From contig JAQXSU010000155.1 of assembly GCA_029219125.1 (NCBI GenBank), positions 1 through 25,027 of the forward strand: DNA of 25,027 nt, written 5' to 3'. The position numbers and the translations under genes are program-made. The DNA is from Bacillota bacterium (lineage in GTDB: Bacteria > Bacillota > Clostridia > Peptostreptococcales > Anaerovoracaceae). The notes below the pieces were generated by a model. The model was not told the DNA's origin, searched no databases, and saw only the letters and a program-made list of their open reading frames with translations. Below are positions 14,553 to 21,470 of this stretch, one piece after another (the stretch's first letter is position 1; every line of letters starts with the position of its first letter).

Positions 14553-15056
14553 ATGAGAACTGATAACAATAATAGTTTAGCACATACAACCTGGAATTGT
14601 AAGTACCATATTGTGTTTGCACCAAAGTATCGCAGAAAAGTATTTTATCAAGAGAACCGTGTGGAGGTTGGTAAAATATTGAGAATGTTATGCAATTGGA
14701 AGGGTGTGACGATAATTCAAGCGGAAGTATGTCCTGATCATATCCACATGCTGGTTGAGATTCCTCCGAAAATGAGTGTTTCAAGTTTTGTAGGTTTTCT
14801 GAAAGGAAAAAGCAGCATCATACTTCATCAACGCCATGGGAACTGGAAATATAAATATGGAAATCGGAGCTTCTGGTGCCGGGGGTACTATGTAGATACA
14901 GCTGGTAAAAATGCAAAGAAAATTGCAGAATACATTGAAAACCAGCTGAAAGAAGACATGCTTGAGGATCAGATCACCATGAAGGAATACATTGACCCGT
15001 TCACGGGTGGCAAGGAGTCAGTTGCAAAAGACGGGTCGAAACGTACATCGAAGTGA
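14553..15056 (+). CDS. tnpA: IS200-type Y1 transposase TnpA (copy 2)
   Basis: A 167-residue Y1 HUH transposase. His63-Ile-His65 in DHIHML is the HUH motif, and Tyr127 in AEYIENQ is the nucleophile. The central block YKYGNRSFWCRGYY matches copy 1. The C terminus is about 17 residues longer than in copy 1, with a Lys/Ser-rich tail. All catalytic residues are present. AAAGGAG precedes the ATG at 14553. Its leader and 3' region have the same structural plan as copy 1 but different sequences, so the two belong to related lineages that have diverged. Confidence 0.95.
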   Translation: MRTDNNNSLAHTTWNCKYHIVFAPKYRRKVFYQENRVEVGKILRMLCNWKGVTIIQAEVCPDHIHMLVEIPPKMSVSSFVGFLKGKSSIILHQRHGNWKYKYGNRSFWCRGYYVDTAGKNAKKIAEYIENQLKEDMLEDQITMKEYIDPFTGGKESVAKDGSKRTSK

Positions 15057-15088
15057 AAATGATTACAGGTAAAAAGAAGTAAAGCGAT

Positions 15089-15175
15089 GTTGCCAGACCA
15101 CATTTACGCCTTAAGGCGTTGCTGGTAACAGAGGGCTTTGCCCGTCATAAGAAAAACCACCGGCTAAGCCGGTGG
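15089..15175 (+). ncRNA. Structured 3' module of IS200-type copy 2 (candidate RNA)
   Basis: In order: GTTGCCAGACCACA (15089-15102), complementary to the leader loop; hairpin 1 ACGCC/GGCGT (15106-15119); the linker GGTAACAG (15124-15131), identical to copy 1; hairpin 2 GGGC/GCCC (15133-15143); and hairpin 3 (15157-15175). Stem sequences differ from copy 1 while pairing is kept, which is what covariation looks like. Confidence 0.55.
15149..15175 (-). terminator. Terminator of the serA-DUF815 operon, identical with the IS right-end hairpin
   Basis: On the minus strand the hairpin CCACCGGC/GCCGGTGG is followed by TTTTTCTT. It lies about 25 bases beyond the DUF815 stop, so the IS end doubles as an intrinsic terminator, or the IS landed next to an existing one. 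Confidence 0.7.
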
Positions 15176-15200
15176 ATGTTTATTTTGTTCTTTCTGGCGG

Positions 15201-16397
15201 CTACAGGCCGATTTTCGTCAGCTGGAGGAACTGCTTGGCAGTTCGCGGGCTGCGGCCGTTCTGGCGGATGGCGAAAGCTTCCGCACGGCGGCAGAGTTCT
15301 TCATCCGGAAGGTCGATGCCGTAATCGGCAGCCAGACTCCGGACAATCTCCAGATACAGGTCCTTCTCCGGCTTAGAGAAGGTGATGGTGAGCCCGAACC
15401 GGGCCGCAAGGCTCATGGTTTCCTGCAGGGTGTCGTTCACGTGAAGCTGATTGCCAACCCGGTCTTCCATGGATTCCTTAATCAGATGGCGGCGGTTGCT
15501 GGTGGCATAAATGGCGATGTTGCCTGCATAGCTGGCGGCGCTGCCTTCCAGAATTCCCTTCAGTTCACAGAAAGTGTCATCATTGGCAGAGAAGCTCAGG
15601 TCATCGATGTAGAAGATGAACTTCAGCGGAATGTCAGAGAGAAACTCCATAATCGGCAGGATATCAGCCAGCTGGTTTTTTCTGAATTCCACAATGCGCA
15701 GTCCCCGGTCGAAGAAATGACGTGCAACCGCTTTTATGGTGGAACTTTTTCCGGTTCCTGCATCGCCGTAGAGCAGGACATTGCAGGCTTTTCCGCCTTC
15801 TACCAAAGCACGGGTGTTTTCGAGAACCAGGTTCCGCTCCCTCTCATAACCGTAAAGGCTGTCCAGGGTCTGGGTATCCATGCTGCGGATCGGCACCAGA
15901 TGTCCGTCTTTCACGGTGAAACCGTTGTAACGGGCGAAAATGCCGTAGCCTGTGGAGGCGATATTTGCAATCTGTCCATGGTAGGCAGCACGGATATCCA
16001 CAGCGGAAACGGTCCAGCTCGGCAGAAAGCCGTCATATGCAATTTCCTCCTGCAGCATTGCCGGTGTCAGCCGGGAAATCTCCTGCAGTAGAGCCAGTTC
16101 TGCTTCCAGCGCCTCGTCGATGCCAGGTGCCATCTGCTGCCCGCGGGCGCAGCCGATGATATAGAAATTCTCGTCTTCCAGCGCGATGCGGCAGATGGCC
16201 TGGCTCAGATCGCCGCCTTCCTCGAAGACGGCCTGACAGAAGGCACCGTAGCAGCCCAGCTGGGCATCCAGATCCAGCTGTTCGATGGCAAACAGCAGAT
16301 CCTCCAGACCGCAGATGACCGGTTCTTCCGCGATGCCGCGGAAGATGGTCAGTGCATTGAGACGATGATAAAGCTGATTCAGAGATGTACCGTTCAT
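15201..16397 (-). CDS. DUF815 family AAA+ ATPase
   Basis: A 398-residue protein. The C-terminal half is a P-loop ATPase of the DUF815 family: Walker A GDAGTGKS (211-218), Walker B FIFYIDD (260-266), a sensor-like ATSNRRHLI segment, and the late RSPRTAKQFL motif usual for the family. The N-terminal half (1-190) is helical and without a recognised fold. The cellular role of DUF815 proteins is not established to my knowledge. GGAG lies before the ATG at 16397. Only 16 bases separate it from serA, so the two form an operon. It ends at the right edge of the IS200-type copy 2; the C terminus looks complete. Confidence 0.88.
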   Translation of the reverse strand: MNGTSLNQLYHRLNALTIFRGIAEEPVICGLEDLLFAIEQLDLDAQLGCYGAFCQAVFEEGGDLSQAICRIALEDENFYIIGCARGQQMAPGIDEALEAELALLQEISRLTPAMLQEEIAYDGFLPSWTVSAVDIRAAYHGQIANIASTGYGIFARYNGFTVKDGHLVPIRSMDTQTLDSLYGYERERNLVLENTRALVEGGKACNVLLYGDAGTGKSSTIKAVARHFFDRGLRIVEFRKNQLADILPIMEFLSDIPLKFIFYIDDLSFSANDDTFCELKGILEGSAASYAGNIAIYATSNRRHLIKESMEDRVGNQLHVNDTLQETMSLAARFGLTITFSKPEKDLYLEIVRSLAADYGIDLPDEELCRRAEAFAIRQNGRSPRTAKQFLQLTKIGL

Positions 16398-16413
16398 TTT
16401 ATATCATCTCCGA

Positions 16414-17544
16414 CTATTTGATTTCCCGGATGGAAATAATGTGCTCGTCATGGAAGATCAGCCCCGGCTTCTCAGCGGTGTCCAGTTCAGCCAGTACATA
16501 GCCGAAGCCCTTCTTGTTGCCGCCCACAATGCGTTTGATCGCTGCGCCGGCTTCTGACAGATGTGCGGTCATGGCTTCCACCGGATTGTCCAGATCCTTC
16601 GTCATAAAGGCGATTCGTACATTGCCGCTGATCGGACCCAGGTCTGCCTTCGGGAAGTTGACGGAATTGATTACGTTTCCGTTTTCGAAGTAGTCACGGA
16701 TTTCCTGTACTGCCATTACGGCGCAGTTATCTTCTGCTTCTGCAGTGGAAGCACCCAGATGCGGCAGCAGAACCACATTGTCTCTGCCCACCAGGTTGTC
16801 ATTCGGGAAGTCTGTGATGTACTGCGAAATCTTTCCGGTTTCGATGGCAACCAGCAGATCCACGTCGTTGACCAGCTTGTCTCTGGAGAAGTTCAGCAGA
16901 ACCGTGCCGTCCTTCATGGCAGCAAACAGATCCTTGTTGAACATACCCTTGGTACTGTCGTTGGCAGGAATGTGGATCGTTACGTAATCACAGACTGCCA
17001 GCATTTCCTTCAGATCCTCGTAAACGGTAAAGTCCGCTTCGCCGGTGAAGAACGGGTCATAGCCGCAGACCTTCATGCCCAGGGCTTCTGCAGCAGCAGC
17101 AACCTTACGGCCGATGGCGCCCAGTCCTGCTACGCCCAGCGTTTTTCCTGTGATTTCTGTTCCTGCAAATTGGGATTTGCCTTTTTCCACAGTCTTGCTC
17201 ACATCCTCTGTCAGACCTTTTGCCCAGGACAGAGCAGCCGGAATGTGTCTTGCTGCCAGCAGCAGACCGGAGATGGTCAGTTCCTTTACGGCATTGGCAT
17301 TTGCACCCGGTGTATTGAATACAACGATGCCGGATTCTGCGCACCGGTCCAGAGGAATGTTGTTTACACCTGCGCCGGCTCTTGCGATGGCCTTCAGTTC
17401 ACTGCTGAATTCCATGGAGAGCATGTCTGCACTTCTCACCAGAATGCCGTCTGCTTTGGCGGTGTCTTCGATTACCATATACTCCGGCGTCAGTTCAGCA
17501 AGTCCGACTTTGGAGATTTTGTTAAGGGTCGCGATTTGATACAT
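16414..17544 (-). CDS. serA: D-3-phosphoglycerate dehydrogenase
   Basis: A 376-residue D-2-hydroxyacid dehydrogenase that oxidises 3-phosphoglycerate to 3-phosphohydroxypyruvate, the first step of serine synthesis. The Rossmann motif is GVAGLGAIGRK (137-147). Substrate-loop RAGAGVNNIP (55-64) fits SerA. The catalytic Arg is Arg221 in NFSRDKLV, and His262 in PHLGAST is the acid-base. The third catalytic position, Glu in Escherichia coli SerA (in FPTEP), aligns with Asp249 in FPND. A short C-terminal extension resembles a truncated ACT-like region, in line with short clostridial SerA proteins. It is divergent from serC with 125 bases between them. Promoter candidate at 17594-17622; GGAGG precedes the start. 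Confidence 0.93.
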   Translation of the reverse strand: MYQIATLNKISKVGLAELTPEYMVIEDTAKADGILVRSADMLSMEFSSELKAIARAGAGVNNIPLDRCAESGIVVFNTPGANANAVKELTISGLLLAARHIPAALSWAKGLTEDVSKTVEKGKSQFAGTEITGKTLGVAGLGAIGRKVAAAAEALGMKVCGYDPFFTGEADFTVYEDLKEMLAVCDYVTIHIPANDSTKGMFNKDLFAAMKDGTVLLNFSRDKLVNDVDLLVAIETGKISQYITDFPNDNLVGRDNVVLLPHLGASTAEAEDNCAVMAVQEIRDYFENGNVINSVNFPKADLGPISGNVRIAFMTKDLDNPVEAMTAHLSEAGAAIKRIVGGNKKGFGYVLAELDTAEKPGLIFHDEHIISIREIK

Positions 17545-17578
17545 TTTTTTCCTCCTGCGTTGTGTAATTTCAGAAATT

Positions 17579-17622
17579 TGTGGTAACTATCTAAATATAC
17601 CACATTTAGACGGTATATGAAA
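17579..17622. promoter_or_regulatory. Overlapping palindromes and promoter in the serA-serC intergenic region
   Basis: TGTGGTA (17579-17585) and TACCACA (17598-17604) are reverse complements, and TCTAAAT (17590-17596) and ATTTAGA (17604-17610) form a second, overlapping inverted repeat. On the minus strand, TTTCAT (17617-17622), 17 bases, then TATATT preceded by TGG (17594-17602) make an extended -10 promoter for serA lying across both palindromes. A shared operator for the two divergent genes is plausible. Confidence 0.5.
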
Positions 17623-17669
17623 CAGTTTTCAAAACAAAACTTTTTAGATTTAGAGGAGGACTTATTAAA

Positions 17670-18767
17670 ATGACAACCAAGTATGATCGTGTTTACAATT
17701 TCTCTGCCGGCCCGTCCATGCTGCCGCTGGAAGTGCTGGAAAAGGTCCAGGCAAGCCTGCTGAACTATGAAGGCTCAGGACAATCTGTCATGGAGATGAG
17801 TCATCGATCTAAGGAGTTTAAGAAAATCGCTGAGGATGCAGAAGCAAACCTGAGAAAGCTGATGAACATTCCGGACAATTATAAAGTACTGTTCTTACAG
17901 GGCGGAGGCACGCTGCAGTTTTCCATGGTGCCGTTAAATCTGCTGAAGAATTCCAAAAAAGCGGACTACATCGTAACCGGAACCTGGGCGAAGAAGGCAT
18001 ATAAAGAAGCAACCAAGTTTGGTGATATCAAAGTGGTGGCATCTTCCGAAGACGATACTTTCACATGGATCCCGAAGGTAAAGAAGGAAGATTTCCGTCC
18101 GGATGCGGATTACGTATATTTCACAGATAATAACACCATTTATGGTACCGAATACAACTACATTCCGGAAACCGGCGACATTCCTCTGGTTTCCGATATG
18201 TCATCCAACATTCTGTCCAGAAAGGTGGATGTATCCAGATTTGGCCTGATCTGGGCCGGTGCACAGAAGAACGTGGCACCTGCTGGTGTGACCATCGTCA
18301 TCGTTCGTGAAGATCTGATCGGCCATGCGGATGCATCCGTTCCGACCTATCTGGATTATAAGATCCATGCAGACAATGATTCCATGTACAATACTCCGCC
18401 GTGCTTCTCCATCTATGTAGCCGGTGAAGTATTCAAGTATCTGCTGGAAAAGGGCGGCATTGAAGCACAGCAGGCAGCCAATGAAGAAAAAGCGGCACTG
18501 CTGTATGATGCCATCGATGCCAGCAAGCTGTTCCGTTGCCCGGTTGCAAAGGAGGACCGTTCCCTGATGAACGTGGTCTTCGTGACTGGCGATGCAGATC
18601 TGGATAAGAAGTTTGTCGCAGATGCCAAGGCAGAGGGTCTGATCAACCTGGCCGGCCACCGCTCCATCGGCGGCATGCGCGCTTCCATCTATAACGCCAT
18701 GCCGAAGGAAGGCGTGGAAAAGCTGATCGCTTTCATGCAGAAATTCGAAGCAGAGAACGCGAAATAG
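17670..18767 (+). CDS. serC: Phosphoserine aminotransferase
   Basis: A 365-residue fold-type I PLP enzyme converting 3-phosphohydroxypyruvate and glutamate to phosphoserine, step two of serine synthesis. It begins with YNFSAGPSMLPLEVLEKVQA, the SerC N-terminal signature. QGGGTLQF (77-84) binds the cofactor phosphate. GLIWAGAQKNVAPAG places the PLP lysine at Lys200. HRSIGGMRASIYNAMP is the conserved C-terminal substrate-binding block. Length and motifs are normal. GAGGAGG precedes the ATG at 17670. It is divergent from serA and followed by its own terminator (18795-18823). thrH, the third pathway gene, is 2 kb further on, beyond an IS91-like insertion. Confidence 0.97.
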   Translation: MTTKYDRVYNFSAGPSMLPLEVLEKVQASLLNYEGSGQSVMEMSHRSKEFKKIAEDAEANLRKLMNIPDNYKVLFLQGGGTLQFSMVPLNLLKNSKKADYIVTGTWAKKAYKEATKFGDIKVVASSEDDTFTWIPKVKKEDFRPDADYVYFTDNNTIYGTEYNYIPETGDIPLVSDMSSNILSRKVDVSRFGLIWAGAQKNVAPAGVTIVIVREDLIGHADASVPTYLDYKIHADNDSMYNTPPCFSIYVAGEVFKYLLEKGGIEAQQAANEEKAALLYDAIDASKLFRCPVAKEDRSLMNVVFVTGDADLDKKFVADAKAEGLINLAGHRSIGGMRASIYNAMPKEGVEKLIAFMQKFEAENAK

Positions 18768-18794
18768 AACAGACAACATACTATGCTTATCAAT

Positions 18795-18823
18795 GCCTGC
18801 GCAGAAAATGTGCAGGCTTTTTT
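18795..18823 (+). terminator. Terminator of serC
   Basis: GCCTGCGCA pairs with TGTGCAGGC (one G-U), loop GAAAA, followed by six T. Confidence 0.9.
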
Positions 18824-18855
18824 CATTGAATAGGAAATATCGCAGCAGAAGGGTA

Positions 18856-18887
18856 AAGAAAAACACCCATCTGTAATAAAATGGGTG
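18856..18887 (-). terminator. Terminator or end hairpin of the IS91-like element
   Basis: CACCCAT (18864-18870) and ATGGGTG (18881-18887) form a 7-bp stem. On the minus strand it is followed by TTTTTCTTT. It lies about 55 bases after the small gene that follows the transposase. It may also be part of the element's end structure. Confidence 0.6.
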
Positions 18888-18941
18888 GAGTAAAACGGAA
18901 TTGATTGCATGCTAAATTATGAAGCATCTGCTTCAGGAGAA

Positions 18942-19112
18942 TCAAAATTCATTTAAGAAGTAATCCATATCAAGGATATCATTATCCCGCATGCGTTCGA
19001 TTTCCCTGCGTGTATAGCCTGCGGGAGGGTTTTGCATATATTTTTCGCGAAGCTTTGCAACGTACTCTTTTTTGGTGAGTTCCTTTCCTTCATATGTGTA
19101 AGTAACTGCCAT
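18942..19112 (-). CDS. 56-residue protein of the IS91-like element, function unknown
   Basis: ATG at 19112, stop TGA at 18942-18944. The product begins MAVTYTYEGKELTKKEYVAK and ends DILDMDYFLNEF. It is strongly charged and predicted helical, with a Lys/Glu-rich first half (KKEYVAKLREKY) and a basic patch TRREIERMRDND. GGAGG lies six bases before the ATG, a very good site. It follows the transposase gene by 30 bases and precedes a terminator, so it is probably co-expressed. I do not recognise the family. It could help DNA binding or control transposition. Although short, codon usage and ribosome binding site make it a real gene. Confidence 0.7.
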   Translation of the reverse strand: MAVTYTYEGKELTKKEYVAKLREKYMQNPPAGYTRREIERMRDNDILDMDYFLNEF

Positions 19113-19142
19113 GGTAGCCTCCGGTTCATAGATTTCTAAAAT

Positions 19143-20288
19143 CTATTTTACCATAAAAGGAGGACCATGTGCAGGGTCACAAGGATAATAGATATCAACA
19201 AAGCTCATAAATTCACCGCAGTTGCATTTTAGAGGATCATGTCCGAACGACAGGCTGATACGAAAATCCCAGCGCTGCATAATTTTTCGGGCAGATTTTT
19301 TCTGCGGATTGATTTTGCGAATCAGGTGAGAGTTTTTGCTGTATGGCTGTGCATACAGTCCATAATAGCGAAGCATATTGAACCCCTTTTCCGGGATATG
19401 AATAATCAGACGTTTGATAAAGTCATGGGCTGAAATGGTTTCTACAACCTTTTTGTTGTCCTCGTGGCGCTGATACCAGAAAGTCACCTGTTTGCCATCA
19501 TAATCCGTAATTCTGGATTGTGCCATAGCGGGTCTGCCGATGTAACGAACAATATATTTGGTAACTTTAGAAGCAGAATTGAAATCAGATGCAGGAGCAT
19601 GGACATAGAAGCCGTTATCATAATTGTGGTACAGGCGATTTACCAGATTGGTAAATTTAACAGAAGAATTACGGGAAAAGTCAATCGAAGATTTCAGATT
19701 TGCCAGAAGTGTTGTCATCCAGCGTTTGCGAAGCATGGTGTAAGGGAAATGATGAAAGGACTTCCACGGAGTAACCTTACCGCAGGCCCCTTCCGTAATG
19801 AGCATGTGAATATGGGGATTCCATTTCAAGTCACGTCCAAACGTGTGGAGAACACAGACCATACCAAATTGAAACTGTTCCTTCTTGTTGAGAGACAGAG
19901 CCCAGTCGTGAATGACCTGAGCGGCAGAACGAAAGAGGACATTGAGAAGATTGCGGTCTGCTCTGAAATATGGGCGGAGCTCATCAGAGATGGTAAAAAC
20001 AATATGACGATGTCTGCAATTAATGAGCTTTTCTTCAATGGAGGCAGCACGGTTATCCTGATAAGCGGTGCCACAGGTACTGCAGAAACGGGAGTGACAT
20101 CGGAACGGAACGAAACGGACGCTCTCGCAGCGAGGACACTTGTAGAGAGCAAAACCCATTTTAGGGTCACCACAAGAGAGAACCCTGTCGACTTCATCAA
20201 TGACGACAGATCGGACATTTGGTGTTTCTTCAAGGAAGGAATCCCAATGGTCTTTTAAAATATGTTTGATGGTAAAATGAGCTGACAT
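19143..20288 (-). CDS. IS91-family transposase (Y2 HUH type)
   Basis: A 381-residue protein. The N-terminal zinc-binding domain has CPRC (51-54), then Cys64, Cys69 and Cys72, as in the IS91 transposase zinc domain. The HUH motif is His159-Ile-His161 in NPHIHML. YIVRY supplies Tyr245 and Tyr249, the paired YxxxY nucleophiles of IS91 transposases. CNCGEFMSFV near the C terminus is a further Cys pair. The enzyme moves DNA by rolling-circle-like transposition. I chose ATG 20288, which has AGGTGA seven bases upstream, over GTG 20297. The ribosome binding site lies in the 3' arm of an 8-bp inverted repeat. No frameshift is seen; the gene appears intact. Confidence 0.93.
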   Translation of the reverse strand: MSAHFTIKHILKDHWDSFLEETPNVRSVVIDEVDRVLSCGDPKMGFALYKCPRCESVRFVPFRCHSRFCSTCGTAYQDNRAASIEEKLINCRHRHIVFTISDELRPYFRADRNLLNVLFRSAAQVIHDWALSLNKKEQFQFGMVCVLHTFGRDLKWNPHIHMLITEGACGKVTPWKSFHHFPYTMLRKRWMTTLLANLKSSIDFSRNSSVKFTNLVNRLYHNYDNGFYVHAPASDFNSASKVTKYIVRYIGRPAMAQSRITDYDGKQVTFWYQRHEDNKKVVETISAHDFIKRLIIHIPEKGFNMLRYYGLYAQPYSKNSHLIRKINPQKKSARKIMQRWDFRISLSFGHDPLKCNCGEFMSFVDIYYPCDPAHGPPFMVK

Positions 20289-20295
20289 GTTTATC

Positions 20296-20325
20296 ACCTG
20301 ATTCTATTGTACATGAAAATCAGGT
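20296..20325 (-). promoter_or_regulatory. Hairpin hiding the transposase ribosome binding site
   Basis: On the minus strand ACCTGATT (20318-20325) pairs with AATCAGGT (20296-20303), which includes the AGGTGA site of the transposase. A possible -10, TACAAT (20306-20311), lies in the loop. A transcript starting from it would lack the 5' arm, while read-through transcripts would have the site hidden. Confidence 0.55.
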
Positions 20326-20339
20326 TCAGATAAAGAAAA

Positions 20340-20394
20340 AGTGTAGCCAGAGTGAAATGCTTTGACTACACTGATGTGGCGAAGCCACTTTTTT
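20340..20394. repeat. Hairpins at the upstream end of the IS91-like element
   Basis: AGTGTAG (20340-20346) and CTACACT (20366-20372) are inverted copies. Next to them GTGGC-GAA-GCCAC (20376-20388) followed by six T is a plus-strand terminator-like hairpin. This is a candidate terminus (terIS-like) and may also block incoming transcription. Confidence 0.5.
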
Positions 20395-20439
20395 AACTCA
20401 AATGGTGAATAAAAAGTGAATTTTCACTATACACTATAG

Positions 20440-20649
20440 GTGATTGAAAAGGTACCTTTGGTAATTACGCCGCAGATGAAAACCGTAATGGATTATCTGG
20501 AAGAGTACGGCGAAATGACCGATGAAGATCTGCAGGAACTGCTGAATATCAAGAAGACGAGAGCCTATCTGCTTGCCCGTCAGATGAATGAAAATGGGCT
20601 GATTGATGTGATCGGTAGAGGCACAGCGAAGAAATATAAATTGAAATGA
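20440..20649 (+). pseudogene. C-terminal winged-helix fragment of a larger protein
   Basis: Sixty-nine residues follow directly after an in-frame TAG; the first codon would be GTG and no ribosome binding site is seen. MKTVMDYLEEYGEMTDEDLQ, then LLNIKKTRAYLLARQMNENG and GLIDVIGRGTAKKYKLK, resembles the winged-helix domain that ends many AlbA_2/Schlafen-like ATP-binding proteins in Firmicutes. The rest of the gene is missing, and the IS91-like element lies immediately upstream, so it is probably a remnant left by insertion or deletion. It could still be a small DNA-binding protein if an upstream promoter drives it. No 5' part is found on the other side of the element. Confidence 0.55.
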
Positions 20650-20657
20650 TAGCATAT

Positions 20658-20696
20658 GAAAAAAAACAGCCCGCCGGTCAGATGACCGGCGGGCTG
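20658..20696 (-). terminator. Terminator of thrH
   Basis: A long GC-rich stem of 14 bases per arm (20667-20680 and 20683-20696) has an A-tract at 20658-20666, which becomes a U-run on the minus strand. It lies 25 bases after the thrH stop. Confidence 0.92.
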
Positions 20697-20721
20697 CAGC
20701 ATGTTTATACGAAAAATGATA

Positions 20722-21327
20722 TTACTCTACCATCGCCTTTTTAATGGCTGCCAGCAGCTCATCGTAGGTTTCCAGTGCCGGAACATCCGGATTGGCTTCC
20801 CTGATGGCATCGGTGGTGCGGAACAGAAAGCCGGCCTTGCTGGCACGGATCATTCCCAGGTCATTGAAACTATCACCGCTGGCGATGGTATCCACGCCGG
20901 CAGACTGCAGGGCCTTCACTGTGCTGTATTTCGAATTTTCGATCCGCATTTTGAAATCGGTGACCTCTCCATTTTCGGCTACTATCAGTTCATTGCAGAA
21001 CAGGGTCGGCCAGCCCAGTTTTTTCATCAGCGGACGTGCAAACTGGGTAAAGGTATCACTGATAATGACAACCTGGGTGAAAGATCGAAGTGCATCCAGA
21101 AATTCCTTTGCACCCGGCATCGGGTCGATTTTTTCGATGGTTTCCTGAATTTCCTTCAGGCCCAGACCGTGTTCCTTCAGGATATCCAGCCGATATTTCA
21201 TCAGCTTGTTGTAATCCGGTTCATCACGGGTGGTTTTTTTCAGTTCGGGAATTCCGGTTTCTTCTGCGAATGCGATCCAGATTTCAGGGACCAGGACGCC
21301 TTCCAGATCCAGACATGTCATGTACAT
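20722..21327 (-). CDS. thrH: ThrH: phosphoserine phosphatase / homoserine phosphotransferase
   Basis: A 201-residue HAD-family enzyme. CLDLEGVLVPEIWIAFAEET is almost the same as the N terminus of Pseudomonas ThrH; Asp7 is the nucleophile and Glu9 the unusual general-acid position of this subfamily. ISDTF (motif II) and SGDSFNDLGM (motif IV) follow. Length fits ThrH (about 205). In the family the enzyme releases phosphate from phosphoserine and can transfer it to homoserine. I start at ATG 21327 because GGAGG lies seven bases upstream; an upstream extension of the frame is not coding-like. With serA and serC in the window it would complete serine synthesis. It diverges from dacF. Confidence 0.93.
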   Translation of the reverse strand: MYMTCLDLEGVLVPEIWIAFAEETGIPELKKTTRDEPDYNKLMKYRLDILKEHGLGLKEIQETIEKIDPMPGAKEFLDALRSFTQVVIISDTFTQFARPLMKKLGWPTLFCNELIVAENGEVTDFKMRIENSKYSTVKALQSAGVDTIASGDSFNDLGMIRASKAGFLFRTTDAIREANPDVPALETYDELLAAIKKAMVE

Positions 21328-21362
21328 ATTTTTGCCTCCAAATAAAAAAGATATTTCTCTCA

Positions 21363-21389
21363 TATATACCACAGATTTACCAAATGAAA
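21363..21389 (-). promoter_or_regulatory. Candidate promoter of thrH
   Basis: On the minus strand TTTCAT (21384-21389), 15 bases, then TATATA preceded by TGG (21363-21371). The text GTTTCAT ... TGTGGTATAT also occurs before serA, with a spacer two bases longer. Confidence 0.4.
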
Positions 21390-21397
21390 CGGATATC

Positions 21398-21426
21398 TTG
21401 CGAAAGCGTCGGTTTCCCTGTATAAT
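21398..21426 (+). promoter_or_regulatory. Promoter of dacF-uvrC
   Basis: TTGCGA (21398-21403), 17 bases, TATAAT (21421-21426). Transcription would start near 21433, about 38 bases before the dacF start. Confidence 0.7.
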
Positions 21427-21470
21427 ATAAACTGTATGAAATTCAAAAATAAAGGGGAAAATTGACTCTG

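Larger units (their letters stand above)
14430..15175 (+). mobile_element. IS200-type insertion sequence, copy 2
   Basis: It is bounded by a left hairpin AACCCCCGGT/ACCGGGGGTT (14430-14452) and a right hairpin CCACCGGC/GCCGGTGG (15157-15175), with one tnpA gene between. The left hairpin starts 11 bases after the group II intron ends, so intron and IS are practically abutting. It is inserted next to the 3' end of the DUF815 gene. Exact cleavage points are not determined. Confidence 0.85.
18856..20394 (-). mobile_element. IS91-like insertion sequence (approximate limits)
   Basis: It consists of a Y2-type HUH transposase and a small accessory gene, flanked by hairpins at 18864-18887 and 20340-20394. 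IS91 elements have no terminal repeats and make no target duplication, so borders are only approximate. It separates serC from a gene fragment and thrH. Confidence 0.7.
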
